The notes: generated by a model not told the origin, from the letters alone. Shown: positions 1 to 9,475, counted from the first letter of the stretch. The stretch: 64,000 nt of DNA from Bacillota bacterium (GCA_023386955.1 JAEWIS010000018.1:18938-82937), one strand, 5' to 3'. A program made the numbers and translations.

Positions 1-1632
1 ATCCCGGCCCAGGAAAACCTGGCCGCCTTGGGTGTGGCCGAACTGCATCGGCCCAAGCTTATCGCTCATGCCGTAATCAACAATCATCCTGCGGGCGATT
101 TCTGTGGATTTGCGGAAGTCATCATAGGCTCCGGTACCGATTTCGCCGATAAACAGCTCCTCAGACACCCGTCCGCCCAACAGGCCCGTGATTTGGTCAA
201 GCAGCTCCGCTTTGGTGACTACCAGCGGATCTTCCGCATCCTTCGGCAGCATCATAACATAGCCGCCGGCGCGTCCGCGGGGAACGATGGTCACCTTGTG
301 GATCATCTGGGCATTCCGTTCGAAATACCCGATAATGGCATGGCCGGCTTCGTGATAAGCAACGGTTTTCTTATCCCGCTCGCTGATCACTCTGCTCTTC
401 TTCTGGGTACCGACAATCACCCGGTCGAAGGCTTCATCCACCTCGGACATGGAGATGTCCTTGCGGTTACGTCTTGCCGCGATCAAGGCGGCTTCGTTCA
501 GCAGGTTCTCCAGATCCGCACCGGTAAAGCCGGTGGTATAGCGGGCCAGGGAATCCAGCCTCACATCCTTGTTCAGCGGCTTGTTGCGGGCATGCACCTT
601 CAGCACCGCTTCGCGGCCCTTCACATCCGGACGGTCAACGGTGATCTGGCGGTCAAACCGGCCGGGACGCAGAAGCGCCGGGTCCAGAATGTCCGGACGG
701 TTGGTGGCGGCCACGATAATAATGCCTTCATTGGCACCGAAGCCGTCCATCTCGACCAGCAACTGGTTCAGGGTTTGCTCACGCTCGTCATGACCGCCGC
801 CCAGGCCTGCGCCCCGCTGGCGTCCGACAGCGTCAATTTCGTCGATGAAGATAATACAAGGCGCGTTCTTCTTGGCATTCTCGAACAGGTCGCGGACACG
901 GGATGCGCCGACACCGACGAACATTTCCACAAAGTCCGAACCGCTGATGCTGAAGAACGGCACGCCTGCCTCGCCGGCAACCGCTCTGGCAAGAAGGGTT
1001 TTACCTGTACCCGGAGGGCCGACCAGAAGCACACCCTTAGGAATACGGGCGCCTACTGCGGCGAACTTGCGGGGGTCCTTCAGGAACTCAACCACCTCAA
1101 CCAGTTCCTGCTTCTCCTCATCTGCCCCGGCCACATCCTCAAACGTGACCTTCTTCTTCTCTTCATTATAAAGGCGCGCCCGGCTTTTGCCGAAATTCAT
1201 GACCTTGCCGCCGCCACCCTGAGCTTGATTCATCAGGAAGAAGAAAAGAATGAAGATGATGACGAACGGGATGATGGAGGTCAGAAAGGAAATCCAGATG
1301 CTGTCGCCTTCCATCTTCAGATGCTCTTCGTCAATACCGCTTTGCTCCACCAGCTCAATCACGCGGTCGCTTAAGGGAGCGCGGGTTTTGAACTGTTTGC
1401 CGTCTTCATACTGGCCTCTGATCAAGTACGTGATGCCATCCGGCTTCATCGTAATTGACTTAATTTTATTGCCTGTTGCATTAGGCTTCGCCGTATCTTC
1501 CAGCTGCTGACGGAACTGACTGTAGTGAATGGTCTGCTCCAATTCATTCTGCGAGCTGATAAAGCGGACGATCCCGATCACAACCAAAAAGATTAGTAAA
1601 TAAAATCCTGTATTGCGGAGGATCCGATTCAT
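1..1632 (-). CDS. ftsH: ATP-dependent zinc metalloprotease FtsH (3' end cut by window edge)
   Basis: Membrane-anchored AAA+ protease that degrades misfolded membrane proteins and regulatory proteins. The first 544 codons are present; the reading frame is still open at base 1, so about the last 100 residues lie outside. An N-terminal membrane segment is followed by an extracytoplasmic stretch and a second hydrophobic segment near residue 110. The Walker A motif GPPGTGKT is at about 205-212, a Walker [12 protein letters not shown] follows, and the zinc-binding HEAGH is at about 427-431. The ATG at 1632 follows a strong AGAGGAGGT ribosome site. It lies downstream of hpt, as in B. subtilis, with its own promoter in the gap. 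Confidence 0.97.
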   Translation of the reverse strand, partial: MNRILRNTGFYLLIFLVVIGIVRFISSQNELEQTIHYSQFRQQLEDTAKPNATGNKIKSITMKPDGITYLIRGQYEDGKQFKTRAPLSDRVIELVEQSGIDEEHLKMEGDSIWISFLTSIIPFVIIFILFFFLMNQAQGGGGKVMNFGKSRARLYNEEKKKVTFEDVAGADEEKQELVEVVEFLKDPRKFAAVGARIPKGVLLVGPPGTGKTLLARAVAGEAGVPFFSISGSDFVEMFVGVGASRVRDLFENAKKNAPCIIFIDEIDAVGRQRGAGLGGGHDEREQTLNQLLVEMDGFGANEGIIIVAATNRPDILDPALLRPGRFDRQITVDRPDVKGREAVLKVHARNKPLNKDVRLDSLARYTTGFTGADLENLLNEAALIAARRNRKDISMSEVDEAFDRVIVGTQKKSRVISERDKKTVAYHEAGHAIIGYFERNAQMIHKVTIVPRGRAGGYVMMLPKDAEDPLVVTKAELLDQITGLLGGRVSEELFIGEIGTGAYDDFRKSTEIARRMIVDYGMSDKLGPMQFGHTQGGQVFLGRD

Positions 1633-1665
1633 CCCCTACCTCCTCTCATGCGGCACACTTGTTTT

Positions 1666-1695
1666 ATTTTACCACAGCAAGACTTTCTATCACAA
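1666..1695 (-). promoter_or_regulatory. Predicted sigma-A promoter of ftsH
   Basis: On the minus strand a TTGTGA -35 (1690-1695) and a TAAAAT -10 (1666-1671) are separated by 18 bp. A TG dinucleotide lies just upstream of the -10. It is placed 34 bp before the ftsH start codon, in the hpt-ftsH gap. Confidence 0.55.
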
Positions 1696-1771
1696 CCGAA
1701 CCCTAACAGTACCCTGCTGCCATTTAACGGCAAGGATTATGTGATCTTAAGGGCAGGCCCGGGAGGATGCA

Positions 1772-2311
1772 TCAGGTCGTGTAAATCTCCGGCTTAAGGA
1801 CACCGACAAAGGGAAGATTGCGGTATTTCTCCGCGTAATCCAGCCCGTATCCCACCACAAACGCATCGGGGATGGTGAAGCCTTTCCAGTCCGGCTCCAG
1901 ATCCACCGTGCGGCGTCCCGGCTTGTCGAACAGAGCGACAACGGAGATGGAATTGGCATTGCGGCGCTCCAGCACGTCAATCAGGTAGGACAGGGTCAGG
2001 CCGCTGTCGATAATATCCTCGACGATCACCACATTCCGGCCTTCCACCGGTACATCCAGGTCCTTAATGATCTTGACCACGCCGGAGGACTTGGTGGAGG
2101 CGCCGTAGCTGGAAACCGCCATAAAGTCCACTTCGGAATGGATGGTGATGTTCTTGAACAGATCCGCCATAAAAATAAAAGCACCCTTCAGCACACAAAC
2201 CAAAAGCGGATTCCGTCCTTCATATTCCTTGCTGATGATGTCCCCCAGCTCTTTTACCTTCGCTTGGATCTCTTCCTCGGTGTACAATACTTCTTCAATG
2301 TCGTTGCGCAA
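1772..2311 (-). CDS. hpt: Hypoxanthine (guanine) phosphoribosyltransferase
   Basis: Purine salvage enzyme that joins hypoxanthine or guanine to PRPP to give IMP or GMP; cytosolic. The 179 residues match the family length. The PRPP-binding loop is visible as VVIVEDIIDSGLT near residues 94-106, and a conserved KGAFIFMADL lies in the N-terminal half. The start is a TTG at 2311, chosen because a GGAGGG ribosome site sits about 9 bases upstream and no ATG fits. It lies between tilS and ftsH as in B. subtilis, 90 bp after tilS. Confidence 0.96.
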   Translation of the reverse strand: MRNDIEEVLYTEEEIQAKVKELGDIISKEYEGRNPLLVCVLKGAFIFMADLFKNITIHSEVDFMAVSSYGASTKSSGVVKIIKDLDVPVEGRNVVIVEDIIDSGLTLSYLIDVLERRNANSISVVALFDKPGRRTVDLEPDWKGFTIPDAFVVGYGLDYAEKYRNLPFVGVLKPEIYTT

Positions 2312-2401
2312 AGTTGGCCCTCCTATATACTATGTTTCAATCCACACTCCTTATGAGGAGGAGTGCCAGCTGGAAGCTGTAAACCATGCATTCAAATGCT
2401 T

Positions 2402-3820
2402 TTACCCATCCGGAGGCGGACTGTAGCGGATGCGGAGAATTTGTTTGGTTTTCTCCGTCACCTTGGCCGTCCCGGCGCGGCGGATCCCCGGTATCCAAAG
2501 AATGGCGCCGCTGGCGTCCGTTACCACCGGCGTGTGTTCACGGCGGAAACGGGGTACCTTGTCATCAATGAAGATATCTTTAACTTTTTTGGAGCCGTTT
2601 AAACCATCGACTTGCATTCGGTCCCCCGGCCTGCGGTTGCGGAGCTGCAGGGGAAAAACCAACTCCTCCGCATCAAACCGGGCTTCATAGGAGCAAGCCG
2701 TCTCTGCCGCCTCGTCCCCAGCCGGTGCGAGTGCAATTTCCAGCCGTCCTCCCGATTCCGCCAAAGCGATCTGTCCGGACACCGCTTCCAGCGGATATAC
2801 ATAGTCCCGCGGGGCTAAGGAAGCCGGCCCGGTTCCCAGCCGGACGGCATCGTATTCCCGGTCCAGATAGACCCTGCCGGAAACACTCATGCGTCGGTTG
2901 GGAGCCCCGTCCTCCAGAAGTCCCGAACGGATTTGCTCCACCGCCGCGAAATCAAGATTTTCCGTGGTACCAAAGAGATAATTTAATATTAGTTTAATGA
3001 AACGCCTTTGTAAAGCAACATGGAGACCGGCGAAGGCCGCCCCGGAAAAACGCACTTCCCCAGGCCCTTTACGGACCATCTCGGCCACCCTTTTCCCCGC
3101 TTCCCCTTCCAGAAAATCATCGTCAGCCGCAGCAACCTCGGACAGTCTGTTCAGAGCCCGCACCACAGAGGGATTATGCTCGGCAAGCAGCGGCAGCGTT
3201 TCCAGCCGGATGCGGTTGCGGGTATACTTGGTCTTGGCATTGCTGGAGTCCGTTACATACTCCTCCTGCAGCCGCTCCAGCTCTCTCAGAAGAAGGTTCT
3301 TATCCATACGCAGAAGCGGGCGCACCAGTTTCACGCCGTCCCGATCCTGAACAAAGGACATCCCGCCCAAGCCGGAGATGCCTGTTCCCCGGAGAATGCG
3401 CATCAGAACGGTCTCGGCCTGGTCGCCGGCGTGATGGGCCAGGGCGACTTTGGGGGCGTGCCACGCATGTGCCGTTTCCCCAAGAAATTCATAACGGAGC
3501 CGGCGGGCCGCATCCTGCGGGTTGCCCCCCTCCCGCTTGAGATATCCCGGCACATCCAGCTCCCGGTAATAAAAAGGAAGCCCCCGCTGCTCCGCCTGCC
3601 GCCTGACAAACTCGGCTTCATAAGCGGATTCGGACGGCCGGAAGCCATGATTGGCATGGGCCACTGCAAGCTGCCACCCGGCCTCGGCGGAAAGCAAAAA
3701 AAGGAGATGCAGAAGCGCAGTGGAGTCGGGTCCCCCCGAGGCTGCCACCACGATCCGGTCTCCCGGCTCGAAGAGCTTATATGTTGCAATGGTCCGCCGT
3801 AACTCGCCTGTTACATCCAT
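2402..3820 (-). CDS. tilS: tRNA(Ile)-lysidine synthase
   Basis: Modifies C34 of the CAU-anticodon tRNA-Ile to lysidine, which switches its reading from AUG to AUA codons; essential in most bacteria. The 472-residue protein shows the N-type ATP-pyrophosphatase P-loop SGGPDS at residues 28-33 and the usual C-terminal extension. The frame is open upstream to 4042, but the ATG at 3820 gives the normal family N-terminus (MDVTGELRRT) with an AAAGGA ribosome site. The longer reading would run into the upstream kinase gene. It follows the kinase by 64 bp. Confidence 0.95.
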   Translation of the reverse strand: MDVTGELRRTIATYKLFEPGDRIVVAASGGPDSTALLHLLFLLSAEAGWQLAVAHANHGFRPSESAYEAEFVRRQAEQRGLPFYYRELDVPGYLKREGGNPQDAARRLRYEFLGETAHAWHAPKVALAHHAGDQAETVLMRILRGTGISGLGGMSFVQDRDGVKLVRPLLRMDKNLLLRELERLQEEYVTDSSNAKTKYTRNRIRLETLPLLAEHNPSVVRALNRLSEVAAADDDFLEGEAGKRVAEMVRKGPGEVRFSGAAFAGLHVALQRRFIKLILNYLFGTTENLDFAAVEQIRSGLLEDGAPNRRMSVSGRVYLDREYDAVRLGTGPASLAPRDYVYPLEAVSGQIALAESGGRLEIALAPAGDEAAETACSYEARFDAEELVFPLQLRNRRPGDRMQVDGLNGSKKVKDIFIDDKVPRFRREHTPVVTDASGAILWIPGIRRAGTAKVTEKTKQILRIRYSPPPDG

Positions 3821-3884
3821 GGAGAAGGATCCTTTCGCTCGAAAAGAAAGAAGTTCGCCTTGCCTTCGCCTATTTCGGCGGTGC

Positions 3885-4796
3885 TTACCAATAATACCAA
3901 ACCGTCGCGGCAAAAAGCAACAAAGAGGCGGCAAAGCCCACTTTGATCCATGTGTCTTTAGCCGGTCTGACGTCAGCCTGTGTACCCTTCCGGGTGCGCA
4001 CCAGCCTGCGCCAATCCTCCAGAGCCTCTCTGGAGCCGGCATAAGTACCGCGCAGCGCTTTTTTCAAAAACGGGAGGAATTCGGCACAGCCCGGATCAGC
4101 CGCAGCTTGGTTCAATAACTCTTCGACGCTGCGGTTCTGGGGCAATATTTCCCGGGAAAAGGCTTCCTTGGGGCCTCCGCAGACATGGATGCAAAGAACG
4201 GCAAAGGAAAACAGATCATAAGCCGCGTCCGCCGAACGGTCCCCCGCATTCCAGTAGCAGCGGTCATAGATTTCGGTAAACTGCTTAACCGCCTTGCCTA
4301 TAGGTGTGACCCCGCCGAAATCCACCAGCTCCACCATGCCGTACCCGGAAACCAGCACATTTTCCTTCTTCAAATCTCCGAATATATAGCCTGTACGGTG
4401 CAGCTCCGCCAGCTTCTCCAACAGCCGCAGGCCGATCAGAGGAAACCAGGCGGATCCTTTAAGGGACAGATACTTCTGCAGCTGCTGCCCCTCCACGAAA
4501 CGCATAACGTAGAAGGGAATGGCCTGCCCCTGCTCCTCGGCATCATCCACATCCACCAGAAAGCGGCGGAAGGAGCCCTCCATACCGGAGAGGACCTTCA
4601 GGGTGTTAACCTCGGATTGCAGGTCCAGCGTGTCGGAGCCCACCTTCATAGCCAGCCGCTCTTGTCCTCTCCGGACCAGATACACCTTGCCGTTGGCGCC
4701 TTCCCCCAGCCCGCGTTCCACCGTATATTCTATTTTGTTCCACCTGCCGGTAATCCGCTTCCCCAAGGGGAAGACAGGGTTAGACGACATACTCAC
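3885..4796 (-). CDS. YabT-like serine/threonine protein kinase, tail-anchored
   Basis: Hanks-type kinase of 303 residues. The glycine loop GLGEGANG is at 29-36, the ATP lysine at K51, the catalytic loop GDLKKENVL at 140-148 and DFG at 159-161. The catalytic loop has FGD instead of HRD, so this is a non-RD kinase. One hydrophobic segment at the very C-terminus should anchor it in the membrane with the kinase in the cytoplasm. The start is GTG 4796 (ATG 4790 is the alternative); it overlaps the end of the VWA gene by 17 bp, suggesting translational coupling. Position and architecture match B. subtilis yabT, a forespore kinase. Confidence 0.88.
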   Translation of the reverse strand: MSMSSNPVFPLGKRITGRWNKIEYTVERGLGEGANGKVYLVRRGQERLAMKVGSDTLDLQSEVNTLKVLSGMEGSFRRFLVDVDDAEEQGQAIPFYVMRFVEGQQLQKYLSLKGSAWFPLIGLRLLEKLAELHRTGYIFGDLKKENVLVSGYGMVELVDFGGVTPIGKAVKQFTEIYDRCYWNAGDRSADAAYDLFSFAVLCIHVCGGPKEAFSREILPQNRSVEELLNQAAADPGCAEFLPFLKKALRGTYAGSREALEDWRRLVRTRKGTQADVRPAKDTWIKVGFAASLLLFAATVWYYW

Positions 4797-5502
4797 TTAG
4801 ACATCCGTCCTTGTCCTCCACCGGCGGCAGCGCAGGTTTACCCGCCATATAGCGGATGGTTTCCAGGAGCGCCGGGCCGGTTGGGGTAGTGCCTCTCATG
4901 TTTATTTTATAGAACAAGTTGCGGGCTTTTGCAAGATCGGAAGTGAAGCCCAGCTCCATATGGCATTCCTGGCCCTGCAAACCGGGGAACCGGAATACAG
5001 CCAACCGGCTTTCTCCGCCCCGTGCCTTGAGGCTGGCCATCAGATCATGGGCCGTCTCCTGAACCGCCAGAAGCTTCGGCTTCATGCTGGCGCTGGCATC
5101 CACCAGAAGCGCAACCTCCAGCCCCAGCCGGTCGGTCATATCCTCTACGGCCTGTACCACCAGCCCGCGCCTCTCCGGAGCCAGCTCCGTCAGACTGCCG
5201 CTGCCCCCCAGAATATGGCGGAGCTCCTGCTCCACGACTTGCTGGATAGTGCCGGCTACGGTCTTGCGGGTCATCATCTGCACCGTGCCCGAAAGCTGGG
5301 CGGAGGGTACAATCCGGCTCATACCTCCGCCGGCCTTGGCAATTTCGGCAATTTCGGACGCTCCCAATTCGCCGATCTCCCCTTGATCGATGACCCCCAC
5401 CACATGGACTACAATCCCCTCCTGCCGCGCTTGGGCGGCGGCAATAACCGGATCCACCCCCACATTGGAGCAGCCGTCGGTAATCAAGATAATCTGCTTC
5501 AT
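4780..5502 (-). CDS. YabS-like VWA-domain protein
   Basis: A 240-residue cytosolic protein with a von Willebrand A fold. A MIDAS-like DASAS occurs at residues 135-139, and a second late-strand motif LITDG occurs at 6-10. The start was moved to the ATG at 5502 because GGAGG directly abuts the ATG at 5511 but is 8 bases from 5502. The gene lies between spoIIE and the kinase, exactly as yabS-yabT in B. subtilis, and probably forms an operon with the kinase. A sigma-F-like element lies upstream. Biochemical role is unknown. Confidence 0.85.
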   Translation of the reverse strand: MKQIILITDGCSNVGVDPVIAAAQARQEGIVVHVVGVIDQGEIGELGASEIAEIAKAGGGMSRIVPSAQLSGTVQMMTRKTVAGTIQQVVEQELRHILGGSGSLTELAPERRGLVVQAVEDMTDRLGLEVALLVDASASMKPKLLAVQETAHDLMASLKARGGESRLAVFRFPGLQGQECHMELGFTSDLAKARNLFYKINMRGTTPTGPALLETIRYMAGKPALPPVEDKDGCLSEYVV

Positions 5503-5549
5503 GTTAACCATCCTCCGTTTTCCTGTGCTTGCTTGAACTCTATGTCTCT

Positions 5550-5578
5550 AGTATGTCCGGTTAATAGAGTGTTTAGAC
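5550..5578 (-). promoter_or_regulatory. Predicted sigma-F promoter of the VWA-kinase operon
   Basis: On the minus strand GGACATACT (5550-5558) fits the sigma-F -10 consensus GGNNANANT, and GTCTA (5574-5578) fits GYATA at 4 of 5 positions, with the canonical 15-bp spacer. The same GGACATACT core occurs before fin and csfB in this window. Homologs of all three genes are forespore genes in B. subtilis. Confidence 0.6.
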
Positions 5579-5728
5579 AGGAAGGAACGGAGTTTGCTTC
5601 AAAAAAATTGGGACCGCGGCCAATAATGGAACAGCCTCTGATACCGGCAAAAAGCAGGGTCCGGGCAAGCCGGGCCCTGCTGCAGACAGACAGCGTTATT
5701 CGGGTAAAGATATACGGACAAAACTTTC

Positions 5729-8221
5729 CTAACTAACCGTTTTGGGGCGTTCAATCCGGCTGATGCCGGGCCAGCGGAAGGTGGACCATTCCGGACGGTA
5801 CCGTTCGATCCGGGCCACAATAACCGTCATATCGTCGGAAATTTCCCCATGCTGCTGCCGGACAATCCGCTCCAGCAGGCAATCAGCAATATCCTGCGGG
5901 CTTTCGGCGTTAATTTCGCCGATAACACGCTTCATCCACATCTCCTTGTTCACCGCATACCCCGGCGCATCATAGATCCCGTCCGTCATCATAATCAGCA
6001 CATCCCCGGGCTTTAACTGCGTACTGATCAAATCCACGTCGATCTCCTGCAATATTCCAACCGGCAGATTGTTGCCGGTAATCTGGATCACCTCATTGCC
6101 GCGTTTGATAAAACTCGGTGTAGACCCGATCTTCATAAATGTGGTGTCGGCGCTGTACAGATCGATTAACGCCATATCCACCGTGGCATACATCTCGTCG
6201 GGCGAACGGAGCAGCAGCACCGAATTGACGGACTTAATGGCCAGCTTCTCGTCCATACCGGACTGGAGCAGCTGCTGCAGAATGGTGAGCGCAGTGCTGC
6301 TCTCCGCCCGGGCCCGCTCACCGTTGCCCATGCCGTCTGACAGCGCCACCACAAACTTGCCGTTGCCCAGCTCAGCGGTGCTGAAGCTGTCGCCGGAGAG
6401 CAGATCGCCGCCCTTGGCCGCTCCGGCGATGCCGGTTTCCACCTCATATTCCTTGGCCGAGCCGAAGGTGACCGTGCAGGAGCCATCCCCTTTCTCTGAG
6501 GAAACCTCCTTCTTGACCGCGATATTCTCACCCAGAATATCAGATAGCAGCGGCGCAATAATCTTACGGCATTCGTCGAAGCCCTTGGTATATTGATGGA
6601 CAATCTCAATCTCCACATTGCCCTCTTCCAGATTAATCACATCGATAGTGAGGATGGACAGTCCCAGCCCCTCCAGGGCGCTCCGGATCTGCTCCTCCTG
6701 CAGATACAGCTCCTGCCCTTCCCGCTTGATCTCCCGGGCCAGGTCCTCCATGACCTGGGAAACACCCACCAGCTGATCGGAAACCAATTGGCGGCTCTCC
6801 AGGATCTGCTTTTTCCACCGCAGATCATGACGGTACAGGGTATACTGCTGCTTCATCACCTCCAGCACCTGATCCGGCCGCTGGCAGGCCTTGCGCCATT
6901 CCTGCTGGATATCCTTGCGGGAGAACTGCTCGTTTTTCTCCACAGCGGTCATCATTTCCGTCATAAATTTATAGGTATCGTAGAACTGCCTGTCCCAGCA
7001 CTGCTGCTTTTTCCAGCAGGACATGCAGCTTTTGTTGGCCACCGCATTCATAAAATGACTGACCTCTTCCTCCTTCTTCCGCTCCATACCCTCTTCGGTC
7101 AGCTGGCGGAAGCTTTTGGACAGCTGCTGGAACACCTGGGAGAACTGCTCCACCCGTCCCGCGGTAATGTCCCGTACCCGCTTGGCATATTCGTAATGGC
7201 TCTTCATATTCTCCTGGGTGCCGGGCACATATTTGGCGAGAACCTTCACCGCTTCCTTAGGAGTCAGCAGGAACAGCCCCAGGGCCACCAGAGTTTCCCA
7301 GGTTGAAGCCAGAATCGCCGCCTGGTCTCCCACATATACCGTCAGGATGGAGCAGCCTAACAGCATGCCCAGGGCAGCCGCCCATTTGCCGCCCTCCCGT
7401 AAGAGACCCGCCAGAAGCCCGGCAAAAGCCAGCAGGCTCATCTGGTAAATCGCATTCATATCCGCCAGGCTCAGGATCAGTCCGGTAATCACCCCGACGG
7501 AGGCGCCCAAGGGTGCGCCGCCCACCAGAGCGAAGAGCAGAATCAGATAACGGGAGAAAACATGCTCCACGGAAACCCCGCCTACCAGCCATCCCACCGT
7601 CCCGGTCATAACCGAAGCCAGCAGAATAATCAGGCAGATGATTTCCTCGTGCTTGAGGTTGGATTTCTTACGGGTCTGGGTCAGCACCGGCACCGCCTGG
7701 ATGAAGATCAGCGTCAGCACAAGGGACAGCAGTGCTTCTACCCCGGTTAACATTAAGGTGTACCATGACAGGTCAGCATTCATTACATAAGAGAGGAGCT
7801 GCACCATAAACACGGAGGCGAAGGACATTAAGGGCAGCAGGGAAATATCTGAACGTTCGAATTTTTCTACACCCTTCTGAATCAGGACAAACACCAGGAG
7901 CTCCGTAATGACATAGCCGGGATGGGCGGCCGGAGAAAAGATGCTTCCTGCGGCCAGTGCCAGGCCCACCCAAGGCACCAGCTCCCGCCGGACAAACAGA
8001 ATAACGGCAAAGTACGCAATGGCAAAGGGCGACAGCCTGTCCAAAATCGTGGCCCGGCCCAACAGAAAGGCAACACCTATCAGCAATATGGCCCACTTGC
8101 GGATGATCCAGGCCTGTGTCAGACGGTTTTCCAGTAAGAGGGCTTTCAGGCCCTGGGTCATCTTGCGTGCCTGGGCGGGGATCACTTGTTCCATTCCAAT
8201 CATCTTGTTCGGCTTTTGCAT
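5729..8221 (-). CDS. spoIIE: Stage II sporulation protein E, PP2C phosphatase
   Basis: Membrane phosphatase that dephosphorylates SpoIIAA to release sigma-F in the forespore, and takes part in asymmetric septation. About 830 residues: a hydrophobic N-terminal third with many membrane segments, a central regulatory region containing a CxxCWKKQQCW cysteine cluster, and a C-terminal PP2C domain with SGDSFS, SDGMGNG, MTDGIYD and SDDMTVIV metal-site motifs. Start is uncertain: ATG 8221 is reported, but TTG 8230 and GTG 8239 lie closer to the AAGGTGG ribosome site. The gene order with the VWA and kinase genes is conserved. Confidence 0.95.
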   Translation of the reverse strand: MQKPNKMIGMEQVIPAQARKMTQGLKALLLENRLTQAWIIRKWAILLIGVAFLLGRATILDRLSPFAIAYFAVILFVRRELVPWVGLALAAGSIFSPAAHPGYVITELLVFVLIQKGVEKFERSDISLLPLMSFASVFMVQLLSYVMNADLSWYTLMLTGVEALLSLVLTLIFIQAVPVLTQTRKKSNLKHEEIICLIILLASVMTGTVGWLVGGVSVEHVFSRYLILLFALVGGAPLGASVGVITGLILSLADMNAIYQMSLLAFAGLLAGLLREGGKWAAALGMLLGCSILTVYVGDQAAILASTWETLVALGLFLLTPKEAVKVLAKYVPGTQENMKSHYEYAKRVRDITAGRVEQFSQVFQQLSKSFRQLTEEGMERKKEEEVSHFMNAVANKSCMSCWKKQQCWDRQFYDTYKFMTEMMTAVEKNEQFSRKDIQQEWRKACQRPDQVLEVMKQQYTLYRHDLRWKKQILESRQLVSDQLVGVSQVMEDLAREIKREGQELYLQEEQIRSALEGLGLSILTIDVINLEEGNVEIEIVHQYTKGFDECRKIIAPLLSDILGENIAVKKEVSSEKGDGSCTVTFGSAKEYEVETGIAGAAKGGDLLSGDSFSTAELGNGKFVVALSDGMGNGERARAESSTALTILQQLLQSGMDEKLAIKSVNSVLLLRSPDEMYATVDMALIDLYSADTTFMKIGSTPSFIKRGNEVIQITGNNLPVGILQEIDVDLISTQLKPGDVLIMMTDGIYDAPGYAVNKEMWMKRVIGEINAESPQDIADCLLERIVRQQHGEISDDMTVIVARIERYRPEWSTFRWPGISRIERPKTVS

Positions 8222-8332
8222 AATGATCAATTGCACCACCTTAATCAGTTTTCATTGGCAAGCGGCCGCCGGCTGACAGCACTACAAGGGCAACATGGAC
8301 GCTCCTAATCGGAATGTCGTTAAGTGAACCCT

Positions 8333-8398
8333 ATTATAGAGTGAATCTATCAGAAAGTTTGTCAGATTCAGTTGCTAGACCTTAAAAAGTTTCCGACA
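8333..8398 (-). promoter_or_regulatory. Predicted Spo0A-activated spoIIE promoter
   Basis: The minus strand has TATAAT (8333-8338) and a -35-like CTGACA (8360-8365) separated by 21 bp. An over-long spacer is a known property of the B. subtilis spoIIE and spoIIG promoters, which use sigma-A plus Spo0A. A 0A-box-like TTCCGACA occurs about 25 bp upstream (plus-strand 8391-8398). Confidence 0.65.
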
Positions 8399-8605
8399 GT
8401 CCGCGCGAAAGAGCGCTTTCCTTTATGGGGTAACGGATTAGGGGAATTGGGAGACAGAAAGCTATCGGCCCATTCCCCAACAATCCGCAAAACGTGAGCG
8501 CGCGCCGCCAAAAAATGGTGTCGATGTGAATCAGTCGCCGGAGGGAATGCCAAGAAATGCGGAAAACTTTTTTTGGTCCCCCTCCAAATCTGCGGATGGC
8601 GAAGA

Positions 8606-8637
8606 CAAAAAATCCCCTGCCGGCTCGGCAAGGGAAT
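8606..8637 (-). terminator. Rho-independent terminator after tRNA-Met
   Basis: On the minus strand the stem TTCCCTTGCCG / CGGCAGGGGA with a 3-nt loop is followed by six T. It lies 18 bp past the tRNA 3' end. The rest of the stretch between here and the spoIIE promoter (about 8400-8600) holds no convincing gene. Confidence 0.75.
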
Positions 8638-8654
8638 GTGCAAAAGAATACATA

Positions 8655-8728
8655 TAGCGGCGAAGGGAATCGAACCCCCGACCTTTCGGGTATGAACCGA
8701 ACGCTCTAGCCAGCTGAGCTACACCGCC
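8655..8728 (-). tRNA. tRNA-Met (anticodon CAT)
   Basis: The 74-nt sequence folds as a cloverleaf with acceptor 5' strand GGCGGTG, D-arm GCTCAGCTGGCTAGAGC, anticodon CAT in the loop GTTCATACC, and T-loop TTCGATT. CCA is not encoded. The sequence resembles the elongator tRNA-Met of B. subtilis, which sits at the same place before spoIIE. The tRNA-Glu that accompanies it in B. subtilis is not seen here. Confidence 0.93.
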
Positions 8729-8790
8729 GCATATGGACAAGCATGAGTATACCCGATGAATCTGCGCTGCGTCAAGTCATCGCCCAAAGC

Positions 8791-8826
8791 AAAAAAAGCC
8801 GTACGGATTCACAGGATCCGCACGGC
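8791..8826 (-). terminator. Rho-independent terminator after the S1-domain gene
   Basis: On the minus strand AGCCGTGCGGAT and ATCCGTACGGCT pair around a 7-nt loop and are followed by seven T. It sits 17 bp past the stop codon at 8844. Confidence 0.88.
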
Positions 8827-8843
8827 TCTATGAATGTCGGGAC

Positions 8844-9356
8844 TTAGTCGCGGCGCGCGCCGCGGCCTCCCCGCTTGCCTTCCGTATTCTTCTTGATCGA
8901 GGACATCCGCTCCTCGCTGTCCTTCAGGAACTTCGACATCTTGTCTTCGAAGGACGGCTTGCCCATAGGGGGCCTTTGGAAGGAACGTCCGCCACGGTCT
9001 CCGCGTCCGCCTCCGAATCCACCGCCGCCACCACCACCGCCAAATCCGCCTCCACCTTCACTGCGTTCGCGGGGAGGAAAGCTACGGCGTTCAGGTCTGG
9101 CCGGGGTCTCACCTGGAGGTTTGTCGACGGCTTGCTTGATTGAAAGGCCGATCTTTCCGTCCTTGTCCACGTTGATCACCTTGACGGTAACCTTATCCGC
9201 CAGCTTCAGATGATCATTAACATCTTTCACGTAATTGTCCGCAATTTCCGAGATGTGAACAAGGCCTGTCTGTCCTTCCGGAAGTTCAACGAACGCTCCG
9301 AAATGAGTGATGCCTGTCACCTTTCCCTCAAGCTTGCTGCCTACTTCAATTGCCAT
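8844..9356 (-). CDS. S1 RNA-binding domain protein (YabR-like) with glycine-rich tail
   Basis: A 170-residue protein. Residues 1-75 form an S1 OB-fold (GSKLEGKVTGITHFGAFVEL), followed by a proline/arginine linker, a nearly pure Gly/Phe stretch at 101-123, an RGD-RGG patch, and a basic end. It probably binds RNA or ribosomes; B. subtilis YabR, in the same position after divIC, is about 128 residues, so the tail is an extension. The ATG at 9356 was chosen over an upstream in-frame ATG because it gives the normal S1 N-terminus and follows GGGAGGA. The tail resembles low-complexity RNA chaperone tails. Confidence 0.9.
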   Translation of the reverse strand: MAIEVGSKLEGKVTGITHFGAFVELPEGQTGLVHISEIADNYVKDVNDHLKLADKVTVKVINVDKDGKIGLSIKQAVDKPPGETPARPERRSFPPRERSEGGGGFGGGGGGGGFGGGRGDRGGRSFQRPPMGKPSFEDKMSKFLKDSEERMSSIKKNTEGKRGGRGARRD

Positions 9357-9475
9357 AAAGGTAATTGTTCCTCCCTTGACATAATAAAGCCGATCCGAAT
9401 AATCCAAAAAGAACGGGCTATGAGCATTATACCCGAAGGGCCAAAATCGGTCAACAAAAGCCGGGCATCCTCCGT

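Noticed and set aside
28..1374. Long plus-strand open frame opposite ftsH
   Set aside because: It is antisense to the clear FtsH coding sequence, has no family motifs and reflects GC-rich codon bias of the real gene.
8368..8643. Minus-strand 91-codon frame between tRNA-Met and spoIIE
   Set aside because: It overlaps the tRNA terminator and the spoIIE promoter and has no ribosome site.
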